Shown: positions 9,735-20,055, counted from the first letter of the stretch. The stretch is 64,000 nucleotides of DNA from Pseudoalteromonas piscicida (GCF_000238315.3 NZ_CP011924.1:3464501-3528500), one strand, 5' to 3'. Program-made: numbers and translations. Notes: generated by a model not told the origin, from the sequence alone.

Positions 9735-9884
9735 CCTAGCCCTTCATTAAGATTTCATCAAAACCTCTCACATTAATGGCTGGCTCAGGTCGCAGTAAGG
9801 AAAAACTACCGTTAGAGAACAGGTTGTTATTCCGAGCTTAGGCGAGATAAGTTACCCTATATACAATACCAAGCAAACTCGGTC

Positions 9885-10571
9885 ATGAGCATGAAAGTAT
9901 TCGAAAAAATTTATCATAGGGCTGCTGAGCGTAAAGGTTCTGAGGTGGCGCTAAAAGCGAAGCTTAGTCAACCATTGAGTACCGCATCGTTATTGGCATT
10001 AAGTGATGATCAATGGCTAGAAGAATTTACGCGAAAGATATTCCAAAGCGGGTTTTATTGGGCGGTGGTTGATAATAAATGGGACGGCTTTAGAGAAGTG
10101 TTTTGGCAATTCTCAATCGAGAAGCTGTTAATGATGTCTCCTGAAATGTACGAGCAACGTAGTCAGGATGAGCGGATCATTCGTAATGCTAAAAAGGTAA
10201 AAAGTATCGCTGACAATTGCCATATGATTTTTGAAGTGCAACAACAGCATGGTCGTTTTAGTGAATTCGTCGCAAACTGGCCGGAAGACAATATTGTTGG
10301 TTTGTGGCTGTACTTGAAAAAGCATGGCTCGAGACTCGGCGGGAATACCGGTCCTTACGCACTTCGTGTGTTAGGTAAAGATACGTTTTTACTGAGTAAA
10401 GATGTCGAAACGGTACTGCGTGCTGAGGAGATTATCGACGGTGGCTTGCAAAGTCAGAAGTCACTGCAAGCGACGCAGCAATTTTTCAATGAAATGCGTC
10501 AATATAGCGGGCTTAGCTTACAAGAGTTAAGTCAAATTGTGTCAATGAGTGTTGGTGATAATATTCGCTAG
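9885..10571 (+). CDS. DNA-3-methyladenine glycosylase I (Tag)-like protein
   Basis: The 228 residues resemble the Tag/HhH-GPD group of base-excision glycosylases. Segments such as DNKWDGFREVFWQF, QDERIIRNAKKVKSI and KHGSRLGGNTGPYALR match the fold pattern in which damaged adenine is flipped out and removed. The N-terminus lacks the Cys/Trp-rich metal-binding start of classical Tag, so the exact activity is uncertain. The next gene, selO, begins 18 bp downstream and the two are probably cotranscribed. The start could be 9885 or the ATG at 9891; neither has a strong ribosome binding site. Confidence 0.7.
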   Translation: MSMKVFEKIYHRAAERKGSEVALKAKLSQPLSTASLLALSDDQWLEEFTRKIFQSGFYWAVVDNKWDGFREVFWQFSIEKLLMMSPEMYEQRSQDERIIRNAKKVKSIADNCHMIFEVQQQHGRFSEFVANWPEDNIVGLWLYLKKHGSRLGGNTGPYALRVLGKDTFLLSKDVETVLRAEEIIDGGLQSQKSLQATQQFFNEMRQYSGLSLQELSQIVSMSVGDNIR

Positions 10572-10589
10572 TAAAATGGAGGTGACCGC

Positions 10590-12011
10590 ATGGTATTTTT
10601 TCAGCCCTATCAAGGCTCTGCTCTGCTCTTTAAGGAGCAACCAGCAAGATTTAATCAGCCCACATTACTACTATCCAATACGCCGTTGCTAGTTAAGCTT
10701 GAGCTAGAGAAATACGGCACCACAGCGCTTGCTGAGCTGTTAAGTGGTCAACGCCCTTTAGACAATATTGAGCCTACGAGCTTAGCCTACAGTGGTCATC
10801 AGTTTGGGCAATTTAACCCATTACTTGGTGATGGCCGAGCGCATTTAATTGGAGGGGTGAAACTTGATGACGGACGTCAATACGACCTGCACTTGAAAGG
10901 CTCTGGAGCGACGCGATTTTCTCGAGGCGGTGATGGTTTTTGTGCGCTAGGGCCTGCGGTACGTGAGTTCATCATGAGCCAAGCTATGGTTGGCTTGGGT
11001 GTTCCAACTACGGAATGCCTTGCTGTTGTAACCACTGGACACCATGTGTATCGTCAAGGTGAAGTACCTGGCGCGATTGTGTGTCGTGTCGCAAAAAGTC
11101 ATATCCGCATCGGTACCTTGCAATATCTGGCTACACAGCAAGATAAAGATGAGCTATGGAGCCTGCTCAACTTGCTGGGCGAGCAATTATTCGAGGGTTT
11201 TAAAGTTGAAACCGAACAGGATGTACTCGAATTGTTTCGTGAAGTGTGTGAACAGTTGGTTGACTTAGTCGTGGAGTGGATGCGGGTTGGCTTTATTCAT
11301 GGCGTGATGAATACCGACAATATTTTGCTCAGTGGTGAAACGATAGACTTTGGCCCTTGTGCAATGATGGAAAAGTTTGATTTTAACGCCGTGTTTAGCT
11401 CTATCGACCGCCAAGGCCGCTATGCGTTTGGTAATCAGCCAAACATCATGAATTGGAACTGTGCGCGACTTGCCGAGGCCTTATTGGTGTTGTGGCAAGA
11501 TGAGCAAGCGGGAATTGAAGCATTTAGTCAAATTTTGGCGGAGTTTTCTGAATCGTTTAATCGCAAGTACAAAGATATGTGGGCGGCTAAGCTTGGTATT
11601 GATGAATGGAGCGACGCAGACGACATGCTCCTTAGTGACTTACTCAAGTTGATGACGGAGCATGAACTAGACTTTACCAATACCTTTGCGGCACTAACCA
11701 ATAGTTTGCTTGGTCATCCAAACAAAGCTTTATCCGTGCCAACGGAGTTGGAGAGCTGGGGGCGACAATGGGCACAAAGGCGTGCTGCCGATGACGTTGC
11801 GGCTAACCTGATGAGTCAAGCTAACCCGATACTAATCCCCCGTAATGCGTTGGTGGAGGCTGAGATTGCGCTATTTAATCAGCAAGGCATGAGTCAAACG
11901 CTAGAAAGTTGGCTAACCGCGTTGACGTCGCCCTATGATTACAAAGATTATCCTGAATCGTGGACCAGCGCGTCTACACCGGCCCACTATCAAACTTTTT
12001 GTGGAACCTAA
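10590..12011 (+). CDS. selO: Protein adenylyltransferase SelO
   Basis: The 473 residues are close to the usual length for this family (UPF0061/YdiU). SelO is a pseudokinase that binds ATP upside-down and transfers AMP to Ser, Thr or Tyr of target proteins, with a role in redox stress. Family segments seen are YSGHQFGQFNPLLGDGRA, the GSGATRFSRGGDG loop, the catalytic-type HGVMNTDN and the metal-binding DFGPC. A cysteine lies near the C-terminus (TFCGT), where SelO proteins carry a redox-active residue. A strong GGAGGTGA precedes the ATG. The following ABC transporter gene starts at the base after its stop. Confidence 0.93.
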   Translation: MVFFQPYQGSALLFKEQPARFNQPTLLLSNTPLLVKLELEKYGTTALAELLSGQRPLDNIEPTSLAYSGHQFGQFNPLLGDGRAHLIGGVKLDDGRQYDLHLKGSGATRFSRGGDGFCALGPAVREFIMSQAMVGLGVPTTECLAVVTTGHHVYRQGEVPGAIVCRVAKSHIRIGTLQYLATQQDKDELWSLLNLLGEQLFEGFKVETEQDVLELFREVCEQLVDLVVEWMRVGFIHGVMNTDNILLSGETIDFGPCAMMEKFDFNAVFSSIDRQGRYAFGNQPNIMNWNCARLAEALLVLWQDEQAGIEAFSQILAEFSESFNRKYKDMWAAKLGIDEWSDADDMLLSDLLKLMTEHELDFTNTFAALTNSLLGHPNKALSVPTELESWGRQWAQRRAADDVAANLMSQANPILIPRNALVEAEIALFNQQGMSQTLESWLTALTSPYDYKDYPESWTSASTPAHYQTFCGT

Positions 12012-13790
12012 ATGGCAGAACAGCAGCTTTCTTGGCAAGAAATTAAACGTAAAGTCCTTGAGCACAAACGGCCACTTATTAATGCGCATATCATCGCCTT
12101 ATTTGCCGCGTTGGTGAGTGTACCTATTCCTTTGATGATGCCGTTGCTGGTAGATGAAGTCTTACTAGATACACCAGGCAGAGCAGTGGCTTGGATGAAC
12201 TCAGTATTGCCCGAGCAATGGCATGGCCCCAGTGGCTATATCGTGGTTATTTTGTTGGCTGTAATAACCATGCGCTTGGCCAGTTTGGTGCTAGGGGTGA
12301 TGCAGTCACGCCAGTTTACTATTATTGGCAAAGACATTAGTTATCAAATCCGTGAGCGCTTACTTACGCATTTACCTAAAGTTCAACTTAAGGAGTACGA
12401 AAGCCAAGGTGGTGCTGCAATTAGCTCTCGTTGTATTACCGATGTAGAAACCTTGGATAAATTTATCAGCCAAACCTTGTCACGCTTTTTAATCGGTTTA
12501 CTCACAATCATTGGCACTGCGGCGATTTTGCTTTGGATTGATTGGATGTTGGGGCTGGTGATCCTGTTGCTCAATCCGGCGGTCATCTATTTTTCTCGGC
12601 AGTTTGGCAAACATGTTAAAGAGCTGAAAAAGGAAGAGAATGCTGCATTTGAAGCACTGCAAACTTCACTAGTCGAGACGCTAGATGCTATTTCTCAGTT
12701 AAAAGCTGTTCGTCGAGAGGGTAACTACTTTGCACAGGTTAAAGTAGCCGCCAAAGATCTCAAACATTACGCGGTGCAGTCACAATGGAAAACGGACGCG
12801 GTTAACCGCTTAAGCTTTACCGTGTTTTTGGTGGGGTTCGAGTTTTTCCGTGCTGTCGCTATGTTTATGGTGGTGTTTTCTGATTTAACGGTCGGCCAGA
12901 TATTTGCGGTATTTGGTTACCTTTGGTTCATGATGGGGCCGGTGCAGGAAATTCTTGGTATTCAATATGCGTACTATGGTGCCTCGGCAGCGCTTAGTAG
13001 GTTAAATCAGGTCTTTAATTTTGCGACAGAAGCACAATATCCCGCTACGAAAACCGTCTTTGATTCATCTCAGGTTGATATCAAATTTGCCAATATAGAC
13101 TTCGCTTACGTTGCAGAGCAACCCGTGCTCAAGCAGGTATCTTTGCATATTCCAGCAGGGAAGAAAGTAGCGTTAGTAGCGGTGTCTGGAGGTGGTAAAT
13201 CCACTTTGGTGCAATTGCTTTTGGGATTGTATGAAAAGCAAAGTGGCGAGATTCATATAAATGACACGCCAGTAGAGCAAATTGGTTACGAAGCAGTGCG
13301 AGATAATATAGTAACCGTATTGCAGCAGCCGATACTCTTTAATACCAGCATCCGTGAAAATCTAGCAATGGGACGAGAGGTATCTGACCAAGTACTGTGG
13401 CAGGCACTCAGCGTTGCAGAGCTAGCAGATACCGTACTTGCTCTGGCCGACAAATTAGATGCGCAAGTTGGTCGCAATGGAATTAAATTGTCCGGAGGAC
13501 AGAAGCAAAGGTTAGCCATTGCTAGAATGGTTGTTGCCGACCCTAAAGTGGTGGTGCTGGATGAAGCAACCTCGGCACTTGATATTGAGACTGAGGCAAA
13601 AATTCATCGCAATTTGCAAGCGTTTTTGGCTGATAGAACGACTTTGATTATTGCACATCGATTGAGCGCAATAAAACAAGCCGACTTAATTTATGTTTTA
13701 GATGATGGTGAAGTGTCCCAGTATGGAGAACACAAGGATTTGTTAAAGGAACAAGGTCTGTATCAAATCCTATTTGGTCATCAAAATTAA
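12012..13790 (+). CDS. MsbA-like ABC exporter (membrane plus ATPase half-transporter)
   Basis: This is a 592-residue half-transporter. About six membrane helices lie in residues 20-320, and the ATPase domain lies in about 350-590. The signature is LSGGQKQRLAI, the Walker B VVVLDEATSALD and the switch histidine IIAHRLSA. The Walker A reads AVSGGGKST, so the first glycine of the GxxxxGK pattern is alanine. That is uncommon and may reduce ATP handling, though the GGGKST core is intact. Its ATG follows the selO stop directly, so translation is probably coupled. The substrate is unknown; lipid, peptide or drug export are all possible. Confidence 0.85.
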   Translation: MAEQQLSWQEIKRKVLEHKRPLINAHIIALFAALVSVPIPLMMPLLVDEVLLDTPGRAVAWMNSVLPEQWHGPSGYIVVILLAVITMRLASLVLGVMQSRQFTIIGKDISYQIRERLLTHLPKVQLKEYESQGGAAISSRCITDVETLDKFISQTLSRFLIGLLTIIGTAAILLWIDWMLGLVILLLNPAVIYFSRQFGKHVKELKKEENAAFEALQTSLVETLDAISQLKAVRREGNYFAQVKVAAKDLKHYAVQSQWKTDAVNRLSFTVFLVGFEFFRAVAMFMVVFSDLTVGQIFAVFGYLWFMMGPVQEILGIQYAYYGASAALSRLNQVFNFATEAQYPATKTVFDSSQVDIKFANIDFAYVAEQPVLKQVSLHIPAGKKVALVAVSGGGKSTLVQLLLGLYEKQSGEIHINDTPVEQIGYEAVRDNIVTVLQQPILFNTSIRENLAMGREVSDQVLWQALSVAELADTVLALADKLDAQVGRNGIKLSGGQKQRLAIARMVVADPKVVVLDEATSALDIETEAKIHRNLQAFLADRTTLIIAHRLSAIKQADLIYVLDDGEVSQYGEHKDLLKEQGLYQILFGHQN

Positions 13791-13938
13791 TTCATAAATA
13801 GCAAAAATTCCTTATGTAACGTTAAGTAAACATTAATAGACGAGCTAATATTATCTATGCAACGTAATCGGTAGACGCATTTTCTGATAGACTATCCGAG
13901 TCGATACTCAATGCGTAAACTAACAGAGATGGGAAGGA

Positions 13939-14991
13939 ATGATGAAAATTAAAACTTTGAGCTTACTAGTTGCGATGGCAGTGACAGCCAATGCAAATGC
14001 AAACACTACTGAGCCTACAGAAGGTGTATATCTTGGAGTGTTTGGTGATTACTATGATGCTGATTGGCAGAATCACCGTGATATGGCTGGTCTAGACGTA
14101 GAAGATTCTACAGGCTGGGGTGCTGAAATTGGCTACCGCTTTGACAAGTTTTGGAGTGGTCGTATCGAGTATGCAGATATGGATTTTGACCTTGGCGGTA
14201 TCAGCAATGGTTCACTGGACGCCGAGCGTTACGGTATCGACGGTTTGTACCACTTTGATGGTGGTCCATTCTACGGTCTGGTGGGTATCAAAAAGATGAA
14301 CCTAGATGTGATCTCAGATAACACCTTTGCTAACGTAGGTGCTGGTGTTCGTCATTACTTCACCGATCACTTGTTCGTAAATGCAGAAGCGGCAGTTTAC
14401 CAAGGCTTGGAAGCTGGTTTTACTGATGTTGGTGGTAAGATTGGTCTTAACTACTCGTTCGGTAGCGCTGGTAAATCGGAAGAGGTTGCGCCAGCCCCAG
14501 CTCCTGTAGTTGCAGAAGCTCCGCAAGACAGTGACAAAGATGGTGTTGTGGATAGTGAAGACAAATGTGCTAACACACCAATGACGGATGCTGTTGATGC
14601 GTCTGGCTGTACTTTGTACGAGACTAAAGAAGACAAAGTAAGCCTGCTAGTCCGCTTCCCGCATGACGATGCAACTTTCTCACAGCAGTATGTTGATGAT
14701 ATCAACGCGGTTGCTAAGTTCCTGAAAGAGCATAAAAATGCAGATGTTGTGATTGAAGGTCACGCGTCAGCTGTGGGTGATGCGGATTACAACCAGAAGC
14801 TTTCTGAGCGCCGCGCGAAAAACGTTGCTGAGAAACTCGTTGATATGGGTGTAGATTCAATGCGTATTACCACGGTTGGTTACGGTGAAGAGCGTTTAAA
14901 AAATCCAGCAAACACGCTAAAAGCACATGCGGAAAACCGTCGTGTAGAAGCGCACGTTTCTTCTAAAGAGAAAGTAAAAGTTAAGCGTTAA
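13939..14991 (+). CDS. OmpA-family outer membrane protein
   Basis: The 350 residues include a signal peptide (cleavage near residue 21, after ANANA) and an eight-strand beta-barrel-like N-terminal half to about residue 175. A Pro/Ala-rich linker (VAPAPAPVVAEAP) follows, then one calcium-binding thrombospondin-type-3-like segment (DSDKDGVVDSEDKC) and a C-terminal OmpA peptidoglycan-binding domain at about 235-345 (VIEGHASAVGDADYNQKLSE, RRVEAHV). It would anchor the outer membrane to the cell wall. GGGAAGGA lies just before the start; ATG 13942 is an equally possible start. The gene is followed by a clear terminator. Confidence 0.9.
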   Translation: MMKIKTLSLLVAMAVTANANANTTEPTEGVYLGVFGDYYDADWQNHRDMAGLDVEDSTGWGAEIGYRFDKFWSGRIEYADMDFDLGGISNGSLDAERYGIDGLYHFDGGPFYGLVGIKKMNLDVISDNTFANVGAGVRHYFTDHLFVNAEAAVYQGLEAGFTDVGGKIGLNYSFGSAGKSEEVAPAPAPVVAEAPQDSDKDGVVDSEDKCANTPMTDAVDASGCTLYETKEDKVSLLVRFPHDDATFSQQYVDDINAVAKFLKEHKNADVVIEGHASAVGDADYNQKLSERRAKNVAEKLVDMGVDSMRITTVGYGEERLKNPANTLKAHAENRRVEAHVSSKEKVKVKR

Positions 14992-15009
14992 TTTTCACTT
15001 AGCTTATGC

Positions 15010-15036
15010 AAAAAGGCTCCTTCAGGAGCCTTTTTT
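15010..15036 (+). terminator. Rho-independent terminator after the OmpA-family gene
   Basis: A perfect stem AAAAAGGCTCC / GGAGCCTTTTT with a TTCA loop runs into six Ts, 18 bp after the stop codon. Confidence 0.92.
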
Positions 15037-15068
15037 GATCCCACCAAGCATACCTTTTCGCAAAATTA

Positions 15069-15083
15069 AAATGATTCTCGTTT
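15069..15083. promoter_or_regulatory. Possible Fur box upstream of acnB
   Basis: AAATGATTCTCGTTT is an inverted repeat (AAATGA / TCGTTT, one mismatch) close to the Fur 6-x-6 pattern. It lies about 220 bp before the acnB start. AcnB is an iron-sulfur enzyme whose expression depends on iron in related bacteria. This is a single visual match. The rest of the 15037-15301 gap is AT-rich and shows no gene. Confidence 0.3.
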
Positions 15084-15301
15084 GACTAATATTCATCAAA
15101 ATATACTTGTTTCGGTATGCTTATTCATTGTATTTATAGTGACTATAAGGCGAGGTATCGCATGCAAGATTTTCATCTATACTCAAAGACCTTATAATTG
15201 TTCATTATATTTTATGGTCAAGGGAATGGTTCAGGCGATTGCATCAATAATCGCAGCCAGATCATTTACTTGTCTGTCCACGTCACCAAGAGGGCAATAT
15301 T

Positions 15302-17899
15302 GTGCTTCAAGAATATCGTAAACACGTAGAAGAGCGTGCCGCGCAAGGTATCGTGCCTAAGCCGTTAGACGCGCAGCAAACTGCTGACCTTATCGAATTA
15401 CTAAAAACTCCACCTGCAGGTGAAGAAGAGTTCATCGTTGATCTATTTATCAACCGTGTACCGCCAGGTGTAGATGATGCCGCTTATGTAAAAGCAGGCT
15501 TTTTGGCTGCAGTAGCGAAAGGCGAAGCGGAATCACCGCTCATTTCAAGAGAGTATGCAGCTGAACTACTTGGCACTATGCTTGGTGGTTACAACATCGC
15601 GCCTATGATAGACCTTCTAGATGATGCTGCTATCGCGCCAATCGTTGCTAAAGGTTTGTCTCACACGCTACTGATGTTTGACGCATTCTACGATGTAGAA
15701 GAAAAAGCAAAAGCGGGCAATGAGTTTGCTAAGCAAGTGATTGAGTCATGGGCAAATGCAGAATGGTTCCTTGAGAAGCCTGCCGTTGCAGACAAGATTT
15801 CAGTGACTGTATTTAAAGTAACTGGCGAAACAAATACAGACGACTTGTCTCCAGCACCAGATGCTTGGTCTCGTCCTGATATCCCATTACACGCGCTGGC
15901 TATGCTTAAAAACGAGCGTGATGGTATCAACCCTGATAAGCCAGGTGAGGTAGGTCCAATTGCACAACTTGAAGCGCTTAATGGTAAAGGTTTACCGCTA
16001 GCGTATGTAGGTGACGTTGTTGGTACAGGCTCATCTCGTAAATCTGCAACTAACTCCGTACTTTGGTTCATGGGTGATGACATTCCATTCGTACCAAACA
16101 AGCGCGTTGGCGGTGTGTGTCTAGGTGGCAAGATTGCGCCAATCTTCTTCAACACCATGGAAGATTCTGGTGCACTACCAATTGAGCTTCCAGTTGACGA
16201 ACTAAACATGGGCGACCAAATCGATATCTTCCCTTACGAAGGTGTGGTTAAGCGTCATGGTACTGACGAAGTTATCTCAACGTTCTCACTGAAATCAGAC
16301 GTAATTCTTGATGAAGTGCGTGCAGGCGGCCGTATTCCTCTGATCATCGGTCGTGGCCTTACGGACAAAGCTCGTACGTCTCTTGGTCTTGAAGCAGAAG
16401 ACATCTTCCGTAAGCCTAAGTTAGTGGCTGATTCTGGTAAAGGCTTTACGCTTGCACAGAAGATGGTTGGTAAAGCATGTAACATGACAGGTGTACGCCC
16501 AGGTCAATACTGTGAGCCAACAATGACAACGGTAGGTTCGCAGGATACTACGGGTCCAATGACGCGTGATGAGCTTAAAGACCTTGCTTGTCTTGGCTTC
16601 TCTGCTGATCTTACTATGCAGTCATTCTGTCATACCTCAGCTTATCCTAAGCCTATCGATGTAAACACACACCACACACTTCCTGATTTCATCATGAACC
16701 GTGGCGGTGTATCGCTACGCCCTGGTGACGGTGTTATCCACTCGTGGCTAAACCGTATGCTACTTCCTGATACGGTAGGTACAGGTGGTGACTCGCATAC
16801 TCGTTTCCCACTAGGTATTTCATTCCCAGCAGGTTCAGGTGCAGTAGCATTCGCAGCCGCAACAGGTGTAATGCCGTTGGATATGCCTGAGTCAATCCTT
16901 GTTCGTTTTAAAGGTGAAATGCAGCCGGGTATCACATTACGTGACCTAGTACACGCTATCCCTTACTATGCAATCCAGCAAGGTCTATTGACGGTTGAGA
17001 AAAAAGGTAAGATCAACGAATTCTCCGGTCGTATCCTTGAAATCGAAGGTGTTGAGCACCTAACGGTTGAGCAGGCGTTCGAACTATCTGACGCATCTGC
17101 AGAGCGTAGCGCAGCAGGTTGTACTGTTAAGCTTTCACAAGCGTCTATCGAAGAGTACCTAAACTCTAACATCGTTATGCTTAAGTGGATGATCTCTGAA
17201 GGCTATGGTGATGTACGTACCATTGAGCGTCGTATCACTAAGATGGAAGAGTGGCTAGCGAATCCTGAGCTAATGACTGCTGACGCGGATGCAGAATACG
17301 CGCACACCATTGAGATTGATCTTGCTGATATCAAAGAGCCAATCCTTTGTGCACCAAATGACCCTGATGACGCACGTCTACTTTCAGCGGTAACAGGTGA
17401 GAAGATCGACGAAGTATTCATCGGTTCTTGTATGACTAACATCGGTCACTTCCGTGCAGCGGGTAAACTACTGGATAATTTCGGTGGTCGTCTACCAACG
17501 CAACTATGGGTTGCTCCACCAACGAAGATGGACCGCGATCAGTTAACTGACGAAGGTTACTACGGTATTTACGGTCGTGTAGGTGCTCGTATCGAAACTC
17601 CTGGATGTTCACTATGTATGGGTAACCAGGCACGTGTTGCTGATAAAGCAACGGTTGTTTCTACCTCGACTCGTAACTTCCCTAACCGTTTAGGTACAGG
17701 TGCAAACGTATTCCTTGCATCAGCAGAGCTTGCAGCGGTAGCTGCTATTCTTGGTAAACTACCAACGCCTGCTGAATATCAAGAGTATGCAGAGAAGATC
17801 AATGCAACGGCTGCGGACACGTACCGTTACTTGAACTTCCACAAGATGCCTCAGTACACTAAAAAGGCAGACTCAGTGATCATTCAACAAGCGGTTTAA
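15302..17899 (+). CDS. acnB: Aconitate hydratase B
   Basis: The protein has 865 residues, the same length as E. coli AcnB, and reads collinearly with it from the first residues ([16 protein letters not shown]). AcnB interconverts citrate and isocitrate in the TCA cycle and uses a 4Fe-4S cluster. The cluster cysteines are seen in GSCMTNIGH (near 710) and GCSLCMGNQ (near 770). The domain order is the B type, with the HEAT-like and swivel domains first. The GTG start is supported by AGAGGG about 7 nt upstream and by alignment with the E. coli N-terminus. It is monocistronic, with a terminator behind it. Confidence 0.97.
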   Translation: MLQEYRKHVEERAAQGIVPKPLDAQQTADLIELLKTPPAGEEEFIVDLFINRVPPGVDDAAYVKAGFLAAVAKGEAESPLISREYAAELLGTMLGGYNIAPMIDLLDDAAIAPIVAKGLSHTLLMFDAFYDVEEKAKAGNEFAKQVIESWANAEWFLEKPAVADKISVTVFKVTGETNTDDLSPAPDAWSRPDIPLHALAMLKNERDGINPDKPGEVGPIAQLEALNGKGLPLAYVGDVVGTGSSRKSATNSVLWFMGDDIPFVPNKRVGGVCLGGKIAPIFFNTMEDSGALPIELPVDELNMGDQIDIFPYEGVVKRHGTDEVISTFSLKSDVILDEVRAGGRIPLIIGRGLTDKARTSLGLEAEDIFRKPKLVADSGKGFTLAQKMVGKACNMTGVRPGQYCEPTMTTVGSQDTTGPMTRDELKDLACLGFSADLTMQSFCHTSAYPKPIDVNTHHTLPDFIMNRGGVSLRPGDGVIHSWLNRMLLPDTVGTGGDSHTRFPLGISFPAGSGAVAFAAATGVMPLDMPESILVRFKGEMQPGITLRDLVHAIPYYAIQQGLLTVEKKGKINEFSGRILEIEGVEHLTVEQAFELSDASAERSAAGCTVKLSQASIEEYLNSNIVMLKWMISEGYGDVRTIERRITKMEEWLANPELMTADADAEYAHTIEIDLADIKEPILCAPNDPDDARLLSAVTGEKIDEVFIGSCMTNIGHFRAAGKLLDNFGGRLPTQLWVAPPTKMDRDQLTDEGYYGIYGRVGARIETPGCSLCMGNQARVADKATVVSTSTRNFPNRLGTGANVFLASAELAAVAAILGKLPTPAEYQEYAEKINATAADTYRYLNFHKMPQYTKKADSVIIQQAV

Positions 17900-17925
17900 T
17901 TACTCGCTCTAGAATACATTGAAAG

Positions 17926-17955
17926 AAAAAAGCCAGCGTATGTTGGCTTTTTTTA
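17926..17955 (+). terminator. Rho-independent terminator after acnB
   Basis: An AAAGCCA / TGGCTTT stem with an 8-nt loop is flanked by an A-run and a T-run, about 27 bp after the acnB stop. The flanking runs could let it act in both directions. Confidence 0.88.
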
Positions 17956-18144
17956 TGCACATAAAACGCTCAAGTTAAATGTTGTTATCAAGCATTATTT
18001 TAAACCTAGATAAGTAATCTACTAAAATGGTAATAATTGGGTTTTTATTGCGTATTGGTAATTAAAATCCCGTTTTTTTAAACAGTAATTTTCTCTGGTT
18101 TTATTAGAATTGTCGGCAAATTCTCATCAATGGGCGAGAGGATC

Positions 18145-18777
18145 ATGACAACAGTAAACAACCAGAATTTATTACAACTACGCTTTTTACCGCAGTCACA
18201 TATCGACGCAGTTAAGCCTTTTTTCAATCAACTTCCAGATAACCCTTATGCCGATGGTGCATTCAGAAAGCGCCGCTATTCTGTGGTTAAATTCACTGGC
18301 GGTGAAGTGACATTGCAGCCGACTAAGGCTTTCGTTCAAGACGATTCAATTAATACTTTCCAAGGTAATATTGAGCGTGTTTACGAAAACCTTGAGCTGG
18401 ACATGTTAAACACTGATGGCTTTAAGCATATGCTTGCTGAATTTAAAGCCATGACAGGAATTGCAGACGATACCAGCATAGAAGTGCATCAGTTTCGCAT
18501 GTTAGCGATTGAAAGCGATACCCCTCCAGCGCCAGAAGGTGTGCACCAAGATGGTTTTGACCATGTGTGTGTTTGCGGTGTTTCTCACGAAAATATCGCC
18601 GGTGGTGAGCTATTGGTATATGAGCACAAAGAAGCCGAACCTTGCTTCAAAATGGAAATCAAAGATGGTTTATTTGCATTGGTGAATGACCGTGAAGTGT
18701 GGCATAACGCAACACCGATGAACAAGCTAGATGCCGAGCAAGTCGGTTACCTAGACTGCTTCGTATTTACAGCCTAA
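18145..18777 (+). CDS. 2OG-Fe(II) dioxygenase family protein (PF10014 / isoleucine-hydroxylase type)
   Basis: The protein of about 210 residues has the iron-binding HxD motif in GVHQDGFDH (near 132-140) and a distal His in REVWHNATPM. This is the pattern of the PF10014 group, which includes bacterial free L-amino-acid hydroxylases such as the Bacillus isoleucine dioxygenase. It probably hydroxylates a free amino acid or related small molecule using 2-oxoglutarate, O2 and Fe2+; the substrate is unknown. An upstream ATG (18130) is in frame, but GAGAGG lies between the two, which favours 18145 despite the short spacing. The PLP enzyme gene begins 9 bp after its stop, so the two are likely cotranscribed. 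Confidence 0.8.
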   Translation: MTTVNNQNLLQLRFLPQSHIDAVKPFFNQLPDNPYADGAFRKRRYSVVKFTGGEVTLQPTKAFVQDDSINTFQGNIERVYENLELDMLNTDGFKHMLAEFKAMTGIADDTSIEVHQFRMLAIESDTPPAPEGVHQDGFDHVCVCGVSHENIAGGELLVYEHKEAEPCFKMEIKDGLFALVNDREVWHNATPMNKLDAEQVGYLDCFVFTA

Positions 18778-18786
18778 GAGGGTAGT

Positions 18787-20022
18787 ATGGATTTAAATCA
18801 AGTGCGTCGTCAGTTCCCTGCGCTTATGCAAAGTATTGGTGGAGCCGCGCCAATTTTCCTTGATGGTCCGGGTGGCTCTCAAGTACCGCAATCCGTATTG
18901 AGCGCGATGTCTGCTTACCTTGGTTATTTTAACTCTAACTTAGGTGGTGCATTTTTCTCGAGCGATAAGACCGTCAGTTTGATGAGTGAAGCGCGCCAAG
19001 CGGTTGCGGACTTACTCAATGCGCCAAGTGCAGATCAAATTGTATTTGGTGCCAACATGACTAGCTTAACCTTTAGCTTTAGCCGTGCGCTATCTCGCGA
19101 ATGGCAAGCAGGTGATGAAGTTATTGTGACCAATGCCGATCACTATTCAAACGTTTCTTCATGGCGTCAAGCTGCCGAAGATAAAGGTGCGACGGTACAT
19201 GCGGTGCGTATTAATGAAACCGATTGCACGCTTGATCTTGCGCATTTTGAATCACTACTAAATGCCAAGACTAAGTTAGTTGCGGTGACGTATGCATCGA
19301 ATACAACGGGCTCAATCAACGATATCAAACGCATTGTGGAGCTTGCGCACCAAGTTGGTGCATTGGTATATGTTGATGCTGTGCATTATGCACCTCATGA
19401 GCTAATCGATGTACAAGGTTTGGATTGCGACTTCCTTGCGTGCTCTGCTTATAAGTTCTTTGGTCCGCATGTGGGCATTGTTTATGGTAAGCGTGAGCAT
19501 TTAGAAGGTTTTACTCCGTATAAGGTGGAGCCGGCAAAAGACATTATCCCAGGCCGCTGGGAAACTGGTACGCAGAGTTTCGAAGGACTAGCGGGTGTTG
19601 TTGCGGCGATTGACTACATTGCTTCACTTAGCGAGATGAGTGTAGATGCACCACGCCGTGAGAAACTGGTTGAGGCGTTTGCACGCACAAAAGCGCATGA
19701 GATGCAGCTTAGCCAACACTTTTTAACGCGTTTAGCCGAATTTAAAAAGATTAAACTTTTTGGTATCGAGTCACGTGAGCGACTCGCTGAGCGTACACCA
19801 ACGTTTGCTTTGACATTTGATGGCATCGAGCCACGTACCGTGTCGGAATTCTTAGGTAAGAAGCACATGTGCGTATGGGATGGTAATTTCTACGCCCAAG
19901 GGCTTTGCGAGCAGCTAGGGGTCATGGATAAAGGTGGGGTTGTTCGCATCGGTTGTATGCATTACAACACCATAGAAGAACTAGATAGCTTGTTTGATGC
20001 ATTTAGTGAGTTGTTAGCATAA
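18787..20022 (+). CDS. Cysteine desulfurase-like PLP enzyme (class V aminotransferase fold)
   Basis: The 411-residue protein has the class V aminotransferase fold. It contains GPGGSQVPQSV near the start, the PLP-contacting VTNADHYSNVSSWR, YVDAVHYAPHE and the Schiff-base lysine in CSAYKFFGPHVG. It belongs to the cysteine desulfurase-like subgroup, not to IscS or SufS: the usual active-site Cys loop is not evident and no isc or suf genes are near. The reaction is therefore unassigned (desulfurase, lyase or aminotransferase). AGAGGG precedes the ATG by 4 nt. The last third of the gene is repeated 1,170 bp downstream, but this copy is intact. Confidence 0.82.
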   Translation: MDLNQVRRQFPALMQSIGGAAPIFLDGPGGSQVPQSVLSAMSAYLGYFNSNLGGAFFSSDKTVSLMSEARQAVADLLNAPSADQIVFGANMTSLTFSFSRALSREWQAGDEVIVTNADHYSNVSSWRQAAEDKGATVHAVRINETDCTLDLAHFESLLNAKTKLVAVTYASNTTGSINDIKRIVELAHQVGALVYVDAVHYAPHELIDVQGLDCDFLACSAYKFFGPHVGIVYGKREHLEGFTPYKVEPAKDIIPGRWETGTQSFEGLAGVVAAIDYIASLSEMSVDAPRREKLVEAFARTKAHEMQLSQHFLTRLAEFKKIKLFGIESRERLAERTPTFALTFDGIEPRTVSEFLGKKHMCVWDGNFYAQGLCEQLGVMDKGGVVRIGCMHYNTIEELDSLFDAFSELLA

Positions 20023-20027
20023 TACAA

Positions 20028-20049
20028 AGTGGGAGCTACGGCTCCCACT
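20028..20049. terminator. Hairpin between convergent genes (copy A)
   Basis: A perfect 9-bp stem AGTGGGAGC / GCTCCCACT is closed by a TACG tetraloop. It lies between the convergent desulfurase-like and cyclic-nucleotide-binding genes. The T-tract is poor, but position and stability suggest a two-way terminator. It recurs at 21198-21219. Confidence 0.6.
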
Positions 20050-20055
20050 GCTCAT

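Noticed and set aside
15688..16209. 173-codon frame antisense to acnB
   Set aside because: It is a shadow of the strongly biased codon use of acnB. It is low-complexity, rich in Ser and Thr, with no start signal.
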